A stretch of 64,000 nt of DNA from Craterostigma plantagineum (Eukaryota > Streptophyta > Magnoliopsida > Lamiales > Linderniaceae). A program made the position numbers and the translations under genes. The notes under the pieces were generated by a model, which saw only the letters and a list, made by a program, of their open reading frames with translations, was not told the DNA's origin and made no database searches. Location: contig JAPQWV010000667.1 in NCBI GenBank assembly GCA_027422505.1, positions 186,001 through 250,000 on the forward strand, read 5' to 3'. Shown here in pieces: positions 1 through 10,409 of this stretch. The first letter of the stretch is position 1. Every line of letters begins with the position of its first letter.

Positions 1-978
1 TTTTAGTTGCCGGGTCAAAGAAATTCTCTCCCCAGAGCCTCTCCATCATCTTGGACTCATCCACGCCAAACTTGGAGGCATACATCTTGGCAAAGTTCGT
101 GAGAGTAAAAGCCCAACCATGGAGACCTGCTGAAAAGGCCACGGTACCTTTCTCAGGATAAACCTGGACATCACCGAGGAGAGGATCTTCGTACGTGGCC
201 ATAATGACATTGGCATTCTCAATGACACGCTGGAACGTTTGGTAAGCCTCCTCACCATCGACCTGCAGCTCTAGGAAACACCTGTCCATCTTGTTGACAG
301 TCAAGACAGGCCTGATTCTTTCACCGAGGGCCTGTCGTAGGACGGTTTCGGTCTGAACACAAACGCCTTCGACACAATCCACCACGACAAGCGCACCGTC
401 AGTGATACGCAGAGCGGCCGTCACTTCAGAAGAGAAATCGACGTGCCCAGGAGAATCGATGAGATTGATGAGGTACTCATTTCCATTTCGCTGTCCCTTG
501 TAGTTCTTCAACGATTCGTCGGTCATTTCGTAATACAGTGAGATACCAGTCGACTTGATCGTGATGCCTCGTTCAGCTTCGTCGGCACGGGTATCTGTCA
601 TTCTAACATCACCAGCAACTTCCTGAGCGATGATACCAGCCGCAGCAACAAGAGAATCTGTAAGAGTTGACTTCCCTGAAAAGGCAGCGAATAAACATCA
701 ACACTCGATATTGACAGCGGTATGTAAGATAATCGCTACACATATCATTATGCAAGCAACAAAAAAACATATATGCAGTATAACGTTTTCGGCTTCTGTA
801 CCATGATCCACATGGGCAATGACGGACATGTTACGGATGTTGTGCTTGAAGTCCATAATCCTGCGGAGCTCCTCTGCTGTGAACTTCACCTGTACGAATC
901 AGAATAATATCAGCTGTAAATACCACTCGGATTAAGAAACATCATCAACGATAAGATGAAGAACCAAAACGTTACCAT
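1..978 (-). CDS. Translation elongation factor 2 (eEF2), N-terminal part, runs off the window
   Basis: GTPase that drives ribosome translocation in the cytosol. Coding exons on the minus strand are 978-976 (ATG only), 889-802 and 675 to beyond base 1, giving about 255 residues. The start reads M|VKFTAEEL, with the ATG alone on its exon and a GT donor directly after it, an arrangement I recall for plant eEF2 genes. The P-loop AHVDHGKST is split by the second coding intron. The switch II motif DSPGHVDF and the guanine-specificity motif NKMD follow in exon 3. The last visible residues are FDPATK. A further intron lies in the 5' UTR (about 1371 to 1040). The visible reading frame has no breaks. 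Confidence 0.96.
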
Positions 979-1439
979 TTTGTAAAATTTCTATGTCCGA
1001 CTTGTCAAAAACAGAAAGAGGTCTAGCTCCAAACGGTACCTGCGAGATAGAAAAAAGTAAAACATGGAGAAATAAATCAATTACGCAGCTCACTTCCCAA
1101 ATCTCAAGTGGATACTATAAAATCATAAGACACATCGTTATAAATGAACAAAAACATCTAGCTAGCAGAAACGTGATTTGAAAAATACAGCATCTCTACT
1201 CAGAAATCTAAATCCCAACACATAGCGATAACCTCAATCAATCAATCAATCATCCAAGAAAAACGAGACTACCCAGCACAAAGCCAGATCTGAGCTCAAT
1301 AGCGGGGATAAATTCATCAGGCAATCGCACAGATATACCTACAGTAAATTGATAGACGCTAGAGAACTTACCGAACGATAGTAGATATTTGTTCCCGAAA
1401 AACTACGACTGTTTGCTGCCGCAAGAAACGAGCTGAGAG

Positions 1440-1690
1440 TTCTTGTATTATAGAGCTGCGGTGAGAGGGCAACACTCAAACCTAGTTAGGTTGGACGCGT
1501 GCGACTCACGTTTGGGCTTTTCTGTTGAGTTTGGCCCATTAATTATGGGCTTTTCACTGGGCCAAAGCTTCTCAATGGGCCAAATTTACTTTTAATGAAC
1601 ATTAAAGAATTTATTGGGCCAAATTTACTTTTAATGAACATTAAAGAACATTAATTACTTTTAATGAACATTTAATCAAATTACATTTTG
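1440..1690 (-). promoter_or_regulatory. eEF2 promoter with site II (TGGGCC) motifs and a duplicated block
   Basis: Upstream of the eEF2 5' UTR are several GGCCCA/TGGGCC motifs (around 1532, 1548, 1557, 1576 and 1615), the site II/TCP-type elements common at plant translation genes. A 33-bp block starting GGGCCAAATTTACTTTTAAT occurs at 1577-1609 and again, identical, at 1616-1648. A third partial copy without the motif follows near 1656-1673. The duplication therefore copied one site II element. Confidence 0.6.
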
Positions 1691-2474
1691 TATTAATACA
1701 CAAAAGTAGACGTCCCTTAATTTAATTTAACTAAATAAAGACATGCCTTTAATATGTGCATAGAGAAAGGAATAAACCACACCCTTTTTCTTGAGGAATA
1801 TGTATGTTGAATATGGAAGAAGCCAATCAAGATTGTATATATTAATATGTGCATTGTGAAGCATTTGCCTACTTGTCTTGTTGGCCGACGTTATTATATT
1901 TGAGGACTAGCTTCGTGAGTAACAAAGAATAGTTACATTTTTGAGAAATTCTACATAGACCAATTGATATTACGCCGGCCAATCAATTTATCATAAAGTA
2001 TCTATTTTAAAACTGTATAATGATTTATGTAGGAAAACATTTAAATTTTTCGTAATTTAGTTTTTTCATAACCAACACCTAATAGTTCTTCAACTACACC
2101 ACCTGCCTTTGGTTGCCTCCGAACAACCACTCATTAATGATTATACGGACCCAAAACTAGTCTCAGATTCCAACCGACGACGTATCTTAATTCATTTCAT
2201 TCAACTAGTACAGTTGAAATGCTTACCTATTTTAAGCTCTATTTGAATTAAATGTTTCAATTGCATAAAAATAAATAAATAATAAAATATTCAAAATGAT
2301 CCTCAAGCCATGGAGATGGGAACACTATCCGCTATTCCATTGCAATACTATTTATATTATTGCATAGAAACGGTTGTTCCCAGACAAGTGTTGGTTGGCC
2401 AAAGCATAACCATTTGTGTTTTTTTTTTTCTTTTCCAACATTTTATTTTTCTCTAAAAGCTCAGAGCTTCATCA
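1691..2474. other. Intergenic region and GRAS 5' flank
   Basis: AT-rich DNA with no coding signal. A TATA-like stretch (TATTTATATTATTG) near 2348-2361 lies about 115 bp before the GRAS start codon, and a T-rich leader (2417-2455) directly precedes it. Confidence 0.4.
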
Positions 2475-3941
2475 ATGGAGGAGGCACAGATCAAGAATGG
2501 ATCACCGTATCCCACGTTCGAAAACTTCGACCAATCGGAATACGCCATTCGTCGGTTTTGCCGGGCCCGCCTCGAGCAAAGCCCAGTCGTCGAAGAAGAA
2601 GAAGAATTCGAACGAGATACGCTAACGTGGCTAAATAACTCGAGCGAAATCGACGAAGGGGAGGAGGAGACGATGATCGTCGACGAATTCTTCGACGTCG
2701 AATGCTACGAAAGAGACAACGCCTACAAAGCCGTACTAGTCGAAGGAGACGGAGAAAAGGGAGCTGTCGCCGTCGACCGAGGCCTTCGTTTGGTGCACCT
2801 GCTGTTAGCCTGCGCCGAGGCCGTAGGCTGCAGAGACGCTCGGCTCGCCGAACCACTGCTCGGTCAGGTACGGCTCGGCGGCGCGAGCCCACTCGGCGAT
2901 TCGTTGCAGAGGGTCTCCCATTACTTCGCCGAGGGACTTAAGTCGAGGCTCTCGCTATTGCACGGCGTGGGACCCAACGCCAGTTCCTTCTCGATCACTA
3001 GGGACGAAAAGATTGAAGCTTTCGAGCTTTTGCATCGAGCCGCGCCTTACACCTCCTTCGGCTTCATGGCCGCAAACGAAGCAATTTTGCGCCGAGCGTC
3101 CGCCGAGGGCGGCGGCGCCTCTCTGCACATTGTCGACCTCGGAATGTCGAGCGCCCATCAGTGGGCTATGCTGATCCGATCCGTCGGGAGGTCGAAAACC
3201 GACCCGTTTCCTAAAACGGTAAGGATCACGGGCGTAATCGACGGTCGAGATCGATCGATATTAGGGTTCGAATCCGGCGTAAACGGTCTAATCTCCGAGG
3301 CCGAATCCCTCGGAATCTCACTCGCGTTCAATTTCCGGACAGAAGAGGTATCTCCATCGTCCCTCACCAGGGAGAAATTAGGCGCGGGGGACGACGAAAC
3401 GCTGTTCGTCAACAGCGCCTTTCACCTCCACGAGCACGTCAGGGAAACCCGAGGCCGGTCGCTGAAGGCCGTCCTGCACTCGATCAAGAAACTGAATCCC
3501 GCCCTGCTGACGGTCGTAGAACAAGACGCGAACCACAACGGGCCGTTCTTCCTCGGGAGGTTCCTCGAATCGCTTCACTACTATTCGGCGGTCTTCGACT
3601 CGCTCGAGGCTTGCCTTCCCAGGGAGAGCGCGGAGAGGACGAAGATCGAGAAGTTTCGTTTCGGGGAGGAGATTAGGAACGTGCTGGCGTTCGAGGGATG
3701 CGATAGGGTCGAGAGGCACGAGAGGGGCGATCAGTGGAGGAGGCAGCTCGGGCGGGCGGGTTTTCAGGCGGCGGGCGGGTTGCTGTCGTCGAAGTGCTTG
3801 GCGGACCGAGCGAGGACGATGATGTCTGAATATCGTGGGTGCGATGAGTATACGTTGGCTGCTGAGAAGAACTGCCTTCAGCTTGGCTGGAAAGGGAGGC
3901 CCATAGTCTTCGCATCTGCTTGGCAAGTGATGAATCGCTGA
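2475..3941 (+). CDS. GRAS-family transcription regulator (DELLA-related, without a DELLA motif)
   Basis: Single-exon gene of 488 residues, usual for GRAS proteins. The first ~100 residues are acidic (EEEEFERD, EGEEETMIVDEFF) and have no DELLA or TVHYNP motif. The GRAS domain follows: leucine-heptad region I with VHLLLACAEAVGC (~107), the VHIID-type motif HIVDLGMSSAHQW (~216), a second leucine region, the PFYRE region with VERHE, and the SAW region ending GWKGRPIVFASAW. The start at 2475 precedes the whole acidic region; shorter downstream starts would cut it. Coding GC is much higher than the flanks, mainly at third positions. Sub-family is uncertain: it reads closest to DELLA-like/RAD1-like GRAS proteins, but I cannot place it without a tree. 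Confidence 0.93.
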   Translation: MEEAQIKNGSPYPTFENFDQSEYAIRRFCRARLEQSPVVEEEEEFERDTLTWLNNSSEIDEGEEETMIVDEFFDVECYERDNAYKAVLVEGDGEKGAVAVDRGLRLVHLLLACAEAVGCRDARLAEPLLGQVRLGGASPLGDSLQRVSHYFAEGLKSRLSLLHGVGPNASSFSITRDEKIEAFELLHRAAPYTSFGFMAANEAILRRASAEGGGASLHIVDLGMSSAHQWAMLIRSVGRSKTDPFPKTVRITGVIDGRDRSILGFESGVNGLISEAESLGISLAFNFRTEEVSPSSLTREKLGAGDDETLFVNSAFHLHEHVRETRGRSLKAVLHSIKKLNPALLTVVEQDANHNGPFFLGRFLESLHYYSAVFDSLEACLPRESAERTKIEKFRFGEEIRNVLAFEGCDRVERHERGDQWRRQLGRAGFQAAGGLLSSKCLADRARTMMSEYRGCDEYTLAAEKNCLQLGWKGRPIVFASAWQVMNR

Positions 3942-4144
3942 ACTAATTTATTTCCTTTTTAGGCGAAAATTCTGAGGTGTCGAGAGCATTTTGTATTAAA
4001 TTTCACATTCCAGTATATAAATTTGCGTGGAAAACTGATATCAATGCTATTTTCAATCTTCTGCAAGAATGCTTGTAGCGAATGCTATAGATAGTGTCTG
4101 AGCCTCAGGCCATGGTTGTAGTATCAGCTTTCAGTTAGTTCAAC

Positions 4145-4993
4145 ATGGCTGCGAATTTCAGACATCTCCTGCCATTGATCTTATTCGTTATCTGTCGTAA
4201 GTTTTCCTATTTTCTAGTTAGTAGTAGGATTCTGTTACAGAAATCTTTCTTTCTTGGTATGCGTATACTTAATTTCTTGTGTGATCTATGCAATGCAGAG
4301 TACTTGGTGACGATTCCTCCGAGTGAAGCATCGATATGTGAGACTCCGAGTAAGCTCTTCGCAGGGCTGTGCTTCAAAGACCGCAACTGTGATTCTATTT
4401 GCGAGAAAGAAGGGTTCATGAATGGAAGGTGCAAGCTTTTCAAGTGTATCTGCTCCAAAGATTGTGGGGTGGGTGGCGGCGGCGGCGGCGGTTCCGGCGG
4501 CGGAGGTGGTGGCGGAAGTGGTGGTTCCGGCGGCGGAGGTGGCGGAGGAGGAGGGGCAGGCGGCGGTCCAGGCCAGGGACCACCTGAAGGTGGGGAACCA
4601 GGTCAAGGCGGTGGCGGAGACCCAGGTCAGGGTCCGCCTGAAGGTGGCAACCCAGGGCAAGGAGGCGGCGATCATGGCCAGGGTCCGCCGGAAGGTGGAA
4701 ACCCAGGGCAAGGTGGCGGCGGAGACCCTGGGCAGGGTCCGCCTGAAGGTGGCGGTCCAGGTGAAGGAGGTGGCGGCGACCCAGGTCAGGGACCACCTGA
4801 AGGTGGCAACCCAGGTGAAGGCCAAGGCGGAGACGCCGGAGGTGGTGATCAGCAGCCGCCAGCAGGTGTTCAGGCGCCGCCCAGTGGCGGTCCGCCTAGC
4901 GGTGGCTGTGGCCGGCCTGGCTTTCGTTGCCGCCGTGGAATTCTCCATAGTCAAGCGCCGAGCCCTGGTGGAAAGAAAGAAATCTCTTTCTAG
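4145..4993 (+). CDS. Secreted plant defensin fused to a Gly/Pro-rich repeat tail
   Basis: Two exons, 4145-4196 and 4299-4993, give 248 residues. Exon 1 encodes a hydrophobic signal peptide; cleavage is likely just before Ser29. Residues 31-73 hold eight cysteines spaced C-x10-C-x5-C-x3-C-x9-C-x4-C-x-C-x3-C, the plant defensin pattern, with the gamma-core GRCKLFKCIC. A poly-Gly/Ser linker (~74-106) follows, then about five copies of an 18-residue unit of the form PGQGPPEGGNPGQGGGGD, and a basic tail with two more cysteines. Defensins usually stop after Cys8. Asteraceae pollen allergens carry proline-rich tails, but this tail is glycine-rich and tandemly repeated. The intron within the signal peptide is typical of plant defensins. 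Target and activity are unknown. Confidence 0.88.
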   Translation: MAANFRHLLPLILFVICRKFSYFLVSSRILLQKSFFLGMRILNFLCDLCNAEYLVTIPPSEASICETPSKLFAGLCFKDRNCDSICEKEGFMNGRCKLFKCICSKDCGVGGGGGGGSGGGGGGGSGGSGGGGGGGGGAGGGPGQGPPEGGEPGQGGGGDPGQGPPEGGNPGQGGGDHGQGPPEGGNPGQGGGGDPGQGPPEGGGPGEGGGGDPGQGPPEGGNPGEGQGGDAGGGDQQPPAGVQAPPSGGPPSGGCGRPGFRCRRGILHSQAPSPGGKKEISF

Positions 4994-5272
4994 TAGGAGA
5001 ATTTATATGCCTATGATGGAGAAAATAGAATAATAATAAATGGTTTAAAGTGAGTTTCGAGTAAATTATAGTTTGAAAATTGTGTGAGCAAATCACTTGA
5101 ACGATTAATAAAAAACTTTATTATATATATTTGGAACTTGAATTCTTGGCCACGTTCTTCCAAGCCACTCAAATTCAATACATCTGTTTCCAATTATCTT
5201 TCACAAAACCCAACGCAAAGATCAAACTTTTTTACTCTTCTCTGATGAACCCACTTCAACGATACTAAACAA

Positions 5273-6175
5273 ATGGCTTACATTCTACCAAATATTTAGC
5301 AAACCATCGTTCCGCAGAAGGAGAAAGCCGCCTTGCAGATTAATCCACCTGCGGCCACGTCAGCAGCTTCTGTGTCTACTGCTTCGCCTCAGACCAAGCT
5401 CGAGCCACCTCCGAAGAGCCGTGTTTCGAATGTGAACCAAAGAAACGATTTTTATATCAATTTAGGCGTAGCCGTGAGGACCCTTCCGTTAGTCTTTACC
5501 AAAGACCTTGATTATGATATTTACAGGTACCCCTTTAGCTCTTTGTTTCTTTGAGTTCTTGACAGCTGTTAACTCAAGCTTGAGCTGAATTTGACAACCA
5601 AAATTGAGTAATTTGGATTTCTTAGGTAGAGAATAGTATACGACAAAGTGTAGTCAGCTGTGGTAGATTTCTCTGCTTGTGATTGATCGGCAGGGATGAC
5701 ATAACTTTTAGGGACCCTTTAAACACCTTCGCTGGAATCGAAAACTACAAGCAATAATCTGGGCCATAAGGTTTCACGGTAAGGTTCTGTGCAGAGAGGT
5801 ATCAATGGAAGTATTGCGAATTTGGCAACCTTCTGAGAATGTGATTCTGATATGATGGAACTTGAGGGGCGTTCCTCGGGTACCTCGGGAAGCAAAAGGG
5901 CAGTTCCAAGGCACGTCTCGGTATATTTTACCGATAGGAACGGTAAAATATAACGAGCACTAAGTCGACAACTTAGCTTTCAATTTCCCTCAGACGTTGA
6001 AACCTTCGGTTTGGACTTGGTTGCTGCTTGTCCCGCGAGCCCAAATCCCACATTCTTGTGGGGCCCCATGGATAGTCAATCATCAACATGGATCGAGCTC
6101 TATAGGGCAGTGAGAGAAACATTGGACGATCGTGAGAATTTGACGATTCCTCGAGATTGTTTGTCTGCATGTTAA
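5273..6175 (+). pseudogene. Broken DUF2358 gene (conserved chloroplast-type protein)
   Basis: Reads as a degenerate member of the plant/cyanobacterial DUF2358 family. Recognisable pieces in order: DFYINLGVAVRTL, KDLDYDIYR, RDDITF.DPLNTF.GIENYK, FHGKVLCREVSMEVLRIWQPSENVIL, RGVPRVP.EAKGQFQGTSRY, VDNLAFNFPQTLKPSVWTWLL. The intron at ~5527-5693 keeps proper GT-AG ends. Damage seen: an early TAG after the start region (~5297), loss of four codons after AVRTL, frameshifts after GIENYK and in the RNGKIYEH-like region (~5945-5960), and a TGA for Arg in LIRWNL (~5848). Because it is broken in several independent ways it is called a pseudogene, not a one-base sequencing error. Function of the family is unclear. 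Confidence 0.8.
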
Positions 6176-7304
6176 TAGCAGGGTATGCGATATATTTATA
6201 TATACAAGTATCCCCTGTTTTACATGTTACATATGTGTATAGAATCCCAGGTGAAAATTGTTGTTCCTGATGGAAATTTTGCTGTGTAAATAACGATTGA
6301 GATCAAAGATTTGTACTTCTCTACACAGAGAACTTGAATGTGCATATCTGTAGACAAGGTTTATGAGTGATCCTTCCTTTATACACATGGACCATAGCAC
6401 GTGGAGCCGCTGTTCCATCACATGAGCCACGAACCTATTCGACGAGCCAGCCTCGGCTCGTGTGATGGAACAGCGGCTCCACAAGCTCGGCTCACAAGGG
6501 TGGCTCTCTTCTCTGCTCGCCAGCCAACGAAGACACCTGGGAATTCTCTGCACTCTGCCCAAGTTCATTATATAGCGTTCATTGGGTGAATCAAAGAACA
6601 TAAAAAATGTTGTCATGATGTTCTCATCAGATGGCAGGATATGAAATGAAGCCATCCATGAATTTGAATTGGCTTCGGCATATTCCAAATTTTCTCAAGG
6701 TGCCATTATTCCGAATCCCCCATTCACCTTTTCAATATGCTACAGCTTACAGAACCACATTTCATTACAATAACCTATGAATATGAGTAAGGGCCACACT
6801 TAGAGATCAGAAATCAGAGAAGTGAGCAAATGATTGATGTTTCAGTCTGTAACAGCCTTTAGCAAACTATGTGACAGTGCCCCTCGAGTAATGGTTTCTG
6901 GTGAAAGTGGCGGGCATTTCTAACAGGAGAGGAGACTCTGTGATTGTAATAGAATTTTGAATTGGGAACTCTCAAATAGGATAAAGATTTCAGCTTTACA
7001 TGAGTTTGTTTGATATTACAGAAAATTCTGTCAAAAAAATGTATTTTCTCACGTGGAAACAAGCTGGCACATTTATTTAAGGAGAAGATGCAATGAAAAT
7101 AAATTGACTTTTATTTGTTATATCGGTGTTAATGCTTCGATTCCAACAAAACAAAGCCAACCGGCCATCATTATTCACACCAATCAAGAACCCAACTTTG
7201 AAATCCTAACGAAATTCAGACACTAATTCAATCTCTTTCGTCACAGCTCTCAGTTTATTGCCCACCTAACTGCGAAGCAAGATTCGGCAGCGTACGGTTG
7301 AGCT
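6176..7304. other. Intergenic region upstream of isocitrate dehydrogenase
   Basis: No convincing coding sequence. It holds the strong hairpin at 6401-6482 (separate entry) and, at its right end, the presumed promoter and leader of the isocitrate dehydrogenase gene. Confidence 0.4.
6401..6482. repeat. 28-bp near-perfect inverted repeat with 26-nt spacer
   Basis: Arm 1 is 6401-6428 and arm 2 is 6455-6482. The arms are complementary at 27 of 28 positions; the exception (T6423 against G6460) is a G-U pair if transcribed from the plus strand. The spacer contains a smaller CGAGCC/GGCTCG stem, so alternative folds exist. No terminal target duplication was seen, so a MITE is not shown. It could encode a small-RNA foldback or be a simple inverted duplication. 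Confidence 0.75.
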
Positions 7305-9866
7305 ATGGCTTTCGAGAAGATCAAAGTCGATAAACCCATCGTTGAGATGGACGGTGATTCTCGATGATCTTTACTGTTTTCTGTTTTACTAGTGTTGGCT
7401 GCTTTTCCCGTTAATTCTAAATTCTTTCTGTTTATTTATCTATCTATTTTTGCTCTCGTTTTGTGGTTTATGTAATCGGAGGAGTGTTTTTGTGTTGTTA
7501 CTTGAATTCGCACGCCTGGCTCAATCTTCGAACAGGAAAAAAAAAGATAAAAAAGAGTTTCTTTCTTTTTGATTCTTGATTTTTCGAGCAAGTGATTCTG
7601 CAACCTTGACTATGCTTCATCTAATAGATGATGCTAATCATGTTTCTTTCTGGTTTAGGACCGATGATATCTTTTATTGCTGTTTACAAGTATCATTGAC
7701 AAAGACTTCGATGTAGGTGATGAAATGACTCGAGTGATATGGAAAATGATCAAAGAAAAGGTAAGAGCTTGTCTTCGTATTTGTTGAACAAAGATACTAC
7801 TCTGATAGCTTGCTGACGATTTTTCACAATCTACAGCTTATATTGCCTTTCCTGGAGCTAGACATAAAGTATTTCGATCTTGGCCTTCCTCATCGCGATG
7901 CTACCAATGATCGAGTAACGATTGAAAGTGCAGAAGCAACTCTCAAGTACGTTTTTCTTTTTTTTCGTATCCATTATACTTTTCTTGCTGGGTAATTGGT
8001 ACCCTATATAGAGTCTTTTGATAATCCATCGGTGAAATTTCGTTTTGGATAATAGGTACAATGTTGCAATAAAATGTGCAACAATCACACCAGGTATTTA
8101 TCAGACCATAAACGACTGGCCTTTCTCTGCTCCTTTGTTGATATTTCTCTGTATCTTTTGGCTTACTGGAATTGGATAGATGAGTCGCGAGTGAAAGAGT
8201 TCAACTTGAGAAATATGTGGAAGAGCCCAAATGGAACCATCCGAAACATCTTAAATGGTATGCAAACTATCCGAATGTCATAGTTTAGTCGTTTTATAGC
8301 TGATTGAGAATTGGGATTTCAAATGCGATTCTTTCGCTCTTTGAAGGGACGGTATTTAGAGAACCAATCATATGCAAGAATATTCCCCGACTTGTCACAG
8401 GTGCATTTTTTTTACCATAAGCGACAACAAACCGATATTGAAGTAATAATTGTGGTGAATAATTTAGGTTGGACCAAGCCAATATGCATTGGGAGGCATG
8501 CTTTCGGTGACCAGTATCGAGCTACAGATATAGTCACTCAAGGACCTGGGAAGCTTAAGATGGTGTTTGGTATACTTGAAAATCCAATTATTATTACATC
8601 TTAGTTTTAATATCCTTTCATCTAGTTGTCTTGACTTAAGACAACAATGTATCACCTTCATTACAGTGCCAAATGGAGCTGACAAGAGTATGGAGCTTGA
8701 AGTTTACAATTTCACAGGCTCGGGCGGGGTTGCTCTGTCCATGTACAACACCGATGAGGTTTGAATACGATAGACTGATACATTCTCTGCGATTATTAGC
8801 TACCAATAGTAATTGGTGAGAAACTGAATGATTTTCGATAAAATTCACTTGCTAGTCAATCAGAGCCTTTGCAGAGGCCTCAATGAACATGGCTTACCAG
8901 AAAAGGTGGCCTCTATATCTCAGCACCAAGAATACAATCCTTAAGAAGTACGATGGAAGGTACAAAGTCTTCTTTTATGTCTACTTTTTGTCTTCTCAAA
9001 AGCAATTTTGGCTCTCACCATGCTTGGCTCTGTTTCATTGCTGATAGATTCATGGACATCTTTCAAGAAGTTTACGAAAGAGAATGGCGGTCCAAGTTTG
9101 AGTCTGCTGGGATATGGTAAGAAAGACCTTTCCTTGCATATGTATAAAAAAACGTAAGAAAGTAATTTGAACTCATCTATGGGCTTTATAACAGGTACGA
9201 ACACCGTCTAATAGATGATATGGTTGCTTACGCTTTAAAAAGCGAAGGAGGTTACGTCTGGGCTTGCAAAAACTACGACGGTGATGTTCAAAGCGATTTC
9301 CTAGCCCAAGGTTTGGTCCCTTTTTTTTTCCATTTCCATCTCTATTCGTACTTAAACGAGTCTTGTTCTTCTTTCAACATAGGATTTGGATCGCTAGGGC
9401 TGATGACATCGGTACTCATATGCCCCGATGGAAAGACAATCGAGGCCGAGGCAGCACATGGAACTGTGACACGCCATTACCGTGTACATAAGAAAGGAGG
9501 GGAAACTAGCACTAACAGCATAGCCTCGATCTTCGCCTGGACACGTGGGCTCGCACACAGGGCTAAGTTAGACAACAATCCTCCGCTCTTGAATTTTACC
9601 CAGAAATTAGAATCTGCTTGCATCGCGTGCGTCGAGGCTGGGAAGATGACCAAAGATCTCGCCCTTCTTCTTCATGGACCCAAGTAAAGATAGTATCTTT
9701 TTCGGTTTATTTTCTTGCCCTGTTAGAATTATTTGTGGGATTGATTTTACCCGAGTTCTTTTCTGTTCTCAGGGTGACGAGGGCTCAGTATTTGAACACC
9801 GAAGAGTTCATCGATGCCGTCGCCCGAGAACTGAGGAGTAGGCTGCCTAAAAGGGCCAACTTGTGA
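7305..9866 (+). CDS. NADP-dependent isocitrate dehydrogenase, cytosolic type
   Basis: Oxidative decarboxylation of isocitrate to 2-oxoglutarate with NADPH formation. Thirteen coding exons with GT-AG introns: 7305-7353, 7717-7760, 7837-7946, 8056-8093, 8180-8257, 8347-8400, 8468-8569, 8667-8758, 8856-8959, 9048-9116, 9195-9310, 9383-9683 and 9773-9866. They sum to 1251 nt, exactly 416 residues, a normal length. The protein opens MAFEKIKV with no transit peptide. It has the substrate loop [15 protein letters not shown] and the IDH/IMDH signature [20 protein letters not shown] (exons 11-12). It ends KRANL, so there is no SKL-type peroxisomal signal. All exon phases join cleanly, so the gene looks functional. 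Confidence 0.97.
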
Positions 9867-10409
9867 TTTGTAACATCTCTTGCATATTTGGTAATAATGA
9901 ATGCCATCGGACATCAATCTTGGAGACTGCTCTGAATAAATTGGTGTATAACTAACTTTGCAGATGATGTCTTGTACTTGAAACTAGAGCATATTTGGTT
10001 CTGAAGCTTGTGATTCGGTTTGAAGTAATAAAAACTCGAGCTTTTCGAGCTTGTTTATCTATTACTGTGCAGAAATAAATAATACCAAATTCATGCCCAA
10101 CTACTTACTTATGAAGTACTAACTATGATTCTATGAAGATGTGCTAAGCAGTAACCATAAAGATTCTCCGAGGCGGCGTTGACCAGCCGTCGGAAGTATG
10201 CTTTGATTAGGTATATATTTACATTAAAAACTTATCGGAAGTAGTCGGCTTTTCCTAATCAATAATATAAGGCCAATCAATAATAAAATGAAAATATCCC
10301 AAGATGGTAAAGGCTTAACCTTTTTAAGCTGTGTTTGAAAACCCTTTTGTTTTTGAGTACGATGAAGCGTATCTAGCTAGAACTAGTAAGAATCAGACGA
10401 GCCCAGAAG
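9867..10409. other. Intergenic: isocitrate dehydrogenase 3' UTR and next promoter
   Basis: Contains AATAAA-like signals (about 9935 and 10074) for the upstream gene. No ORF or repeat of note. Confidence 0.4.

Noticed and set aside
3268..3284. GGTTCGAATCC-like tRNA T-arm
   Set aside because: It lies inside the GRAS coding sequence, and no acceptor, D-arm or anticodon stem fits around it.
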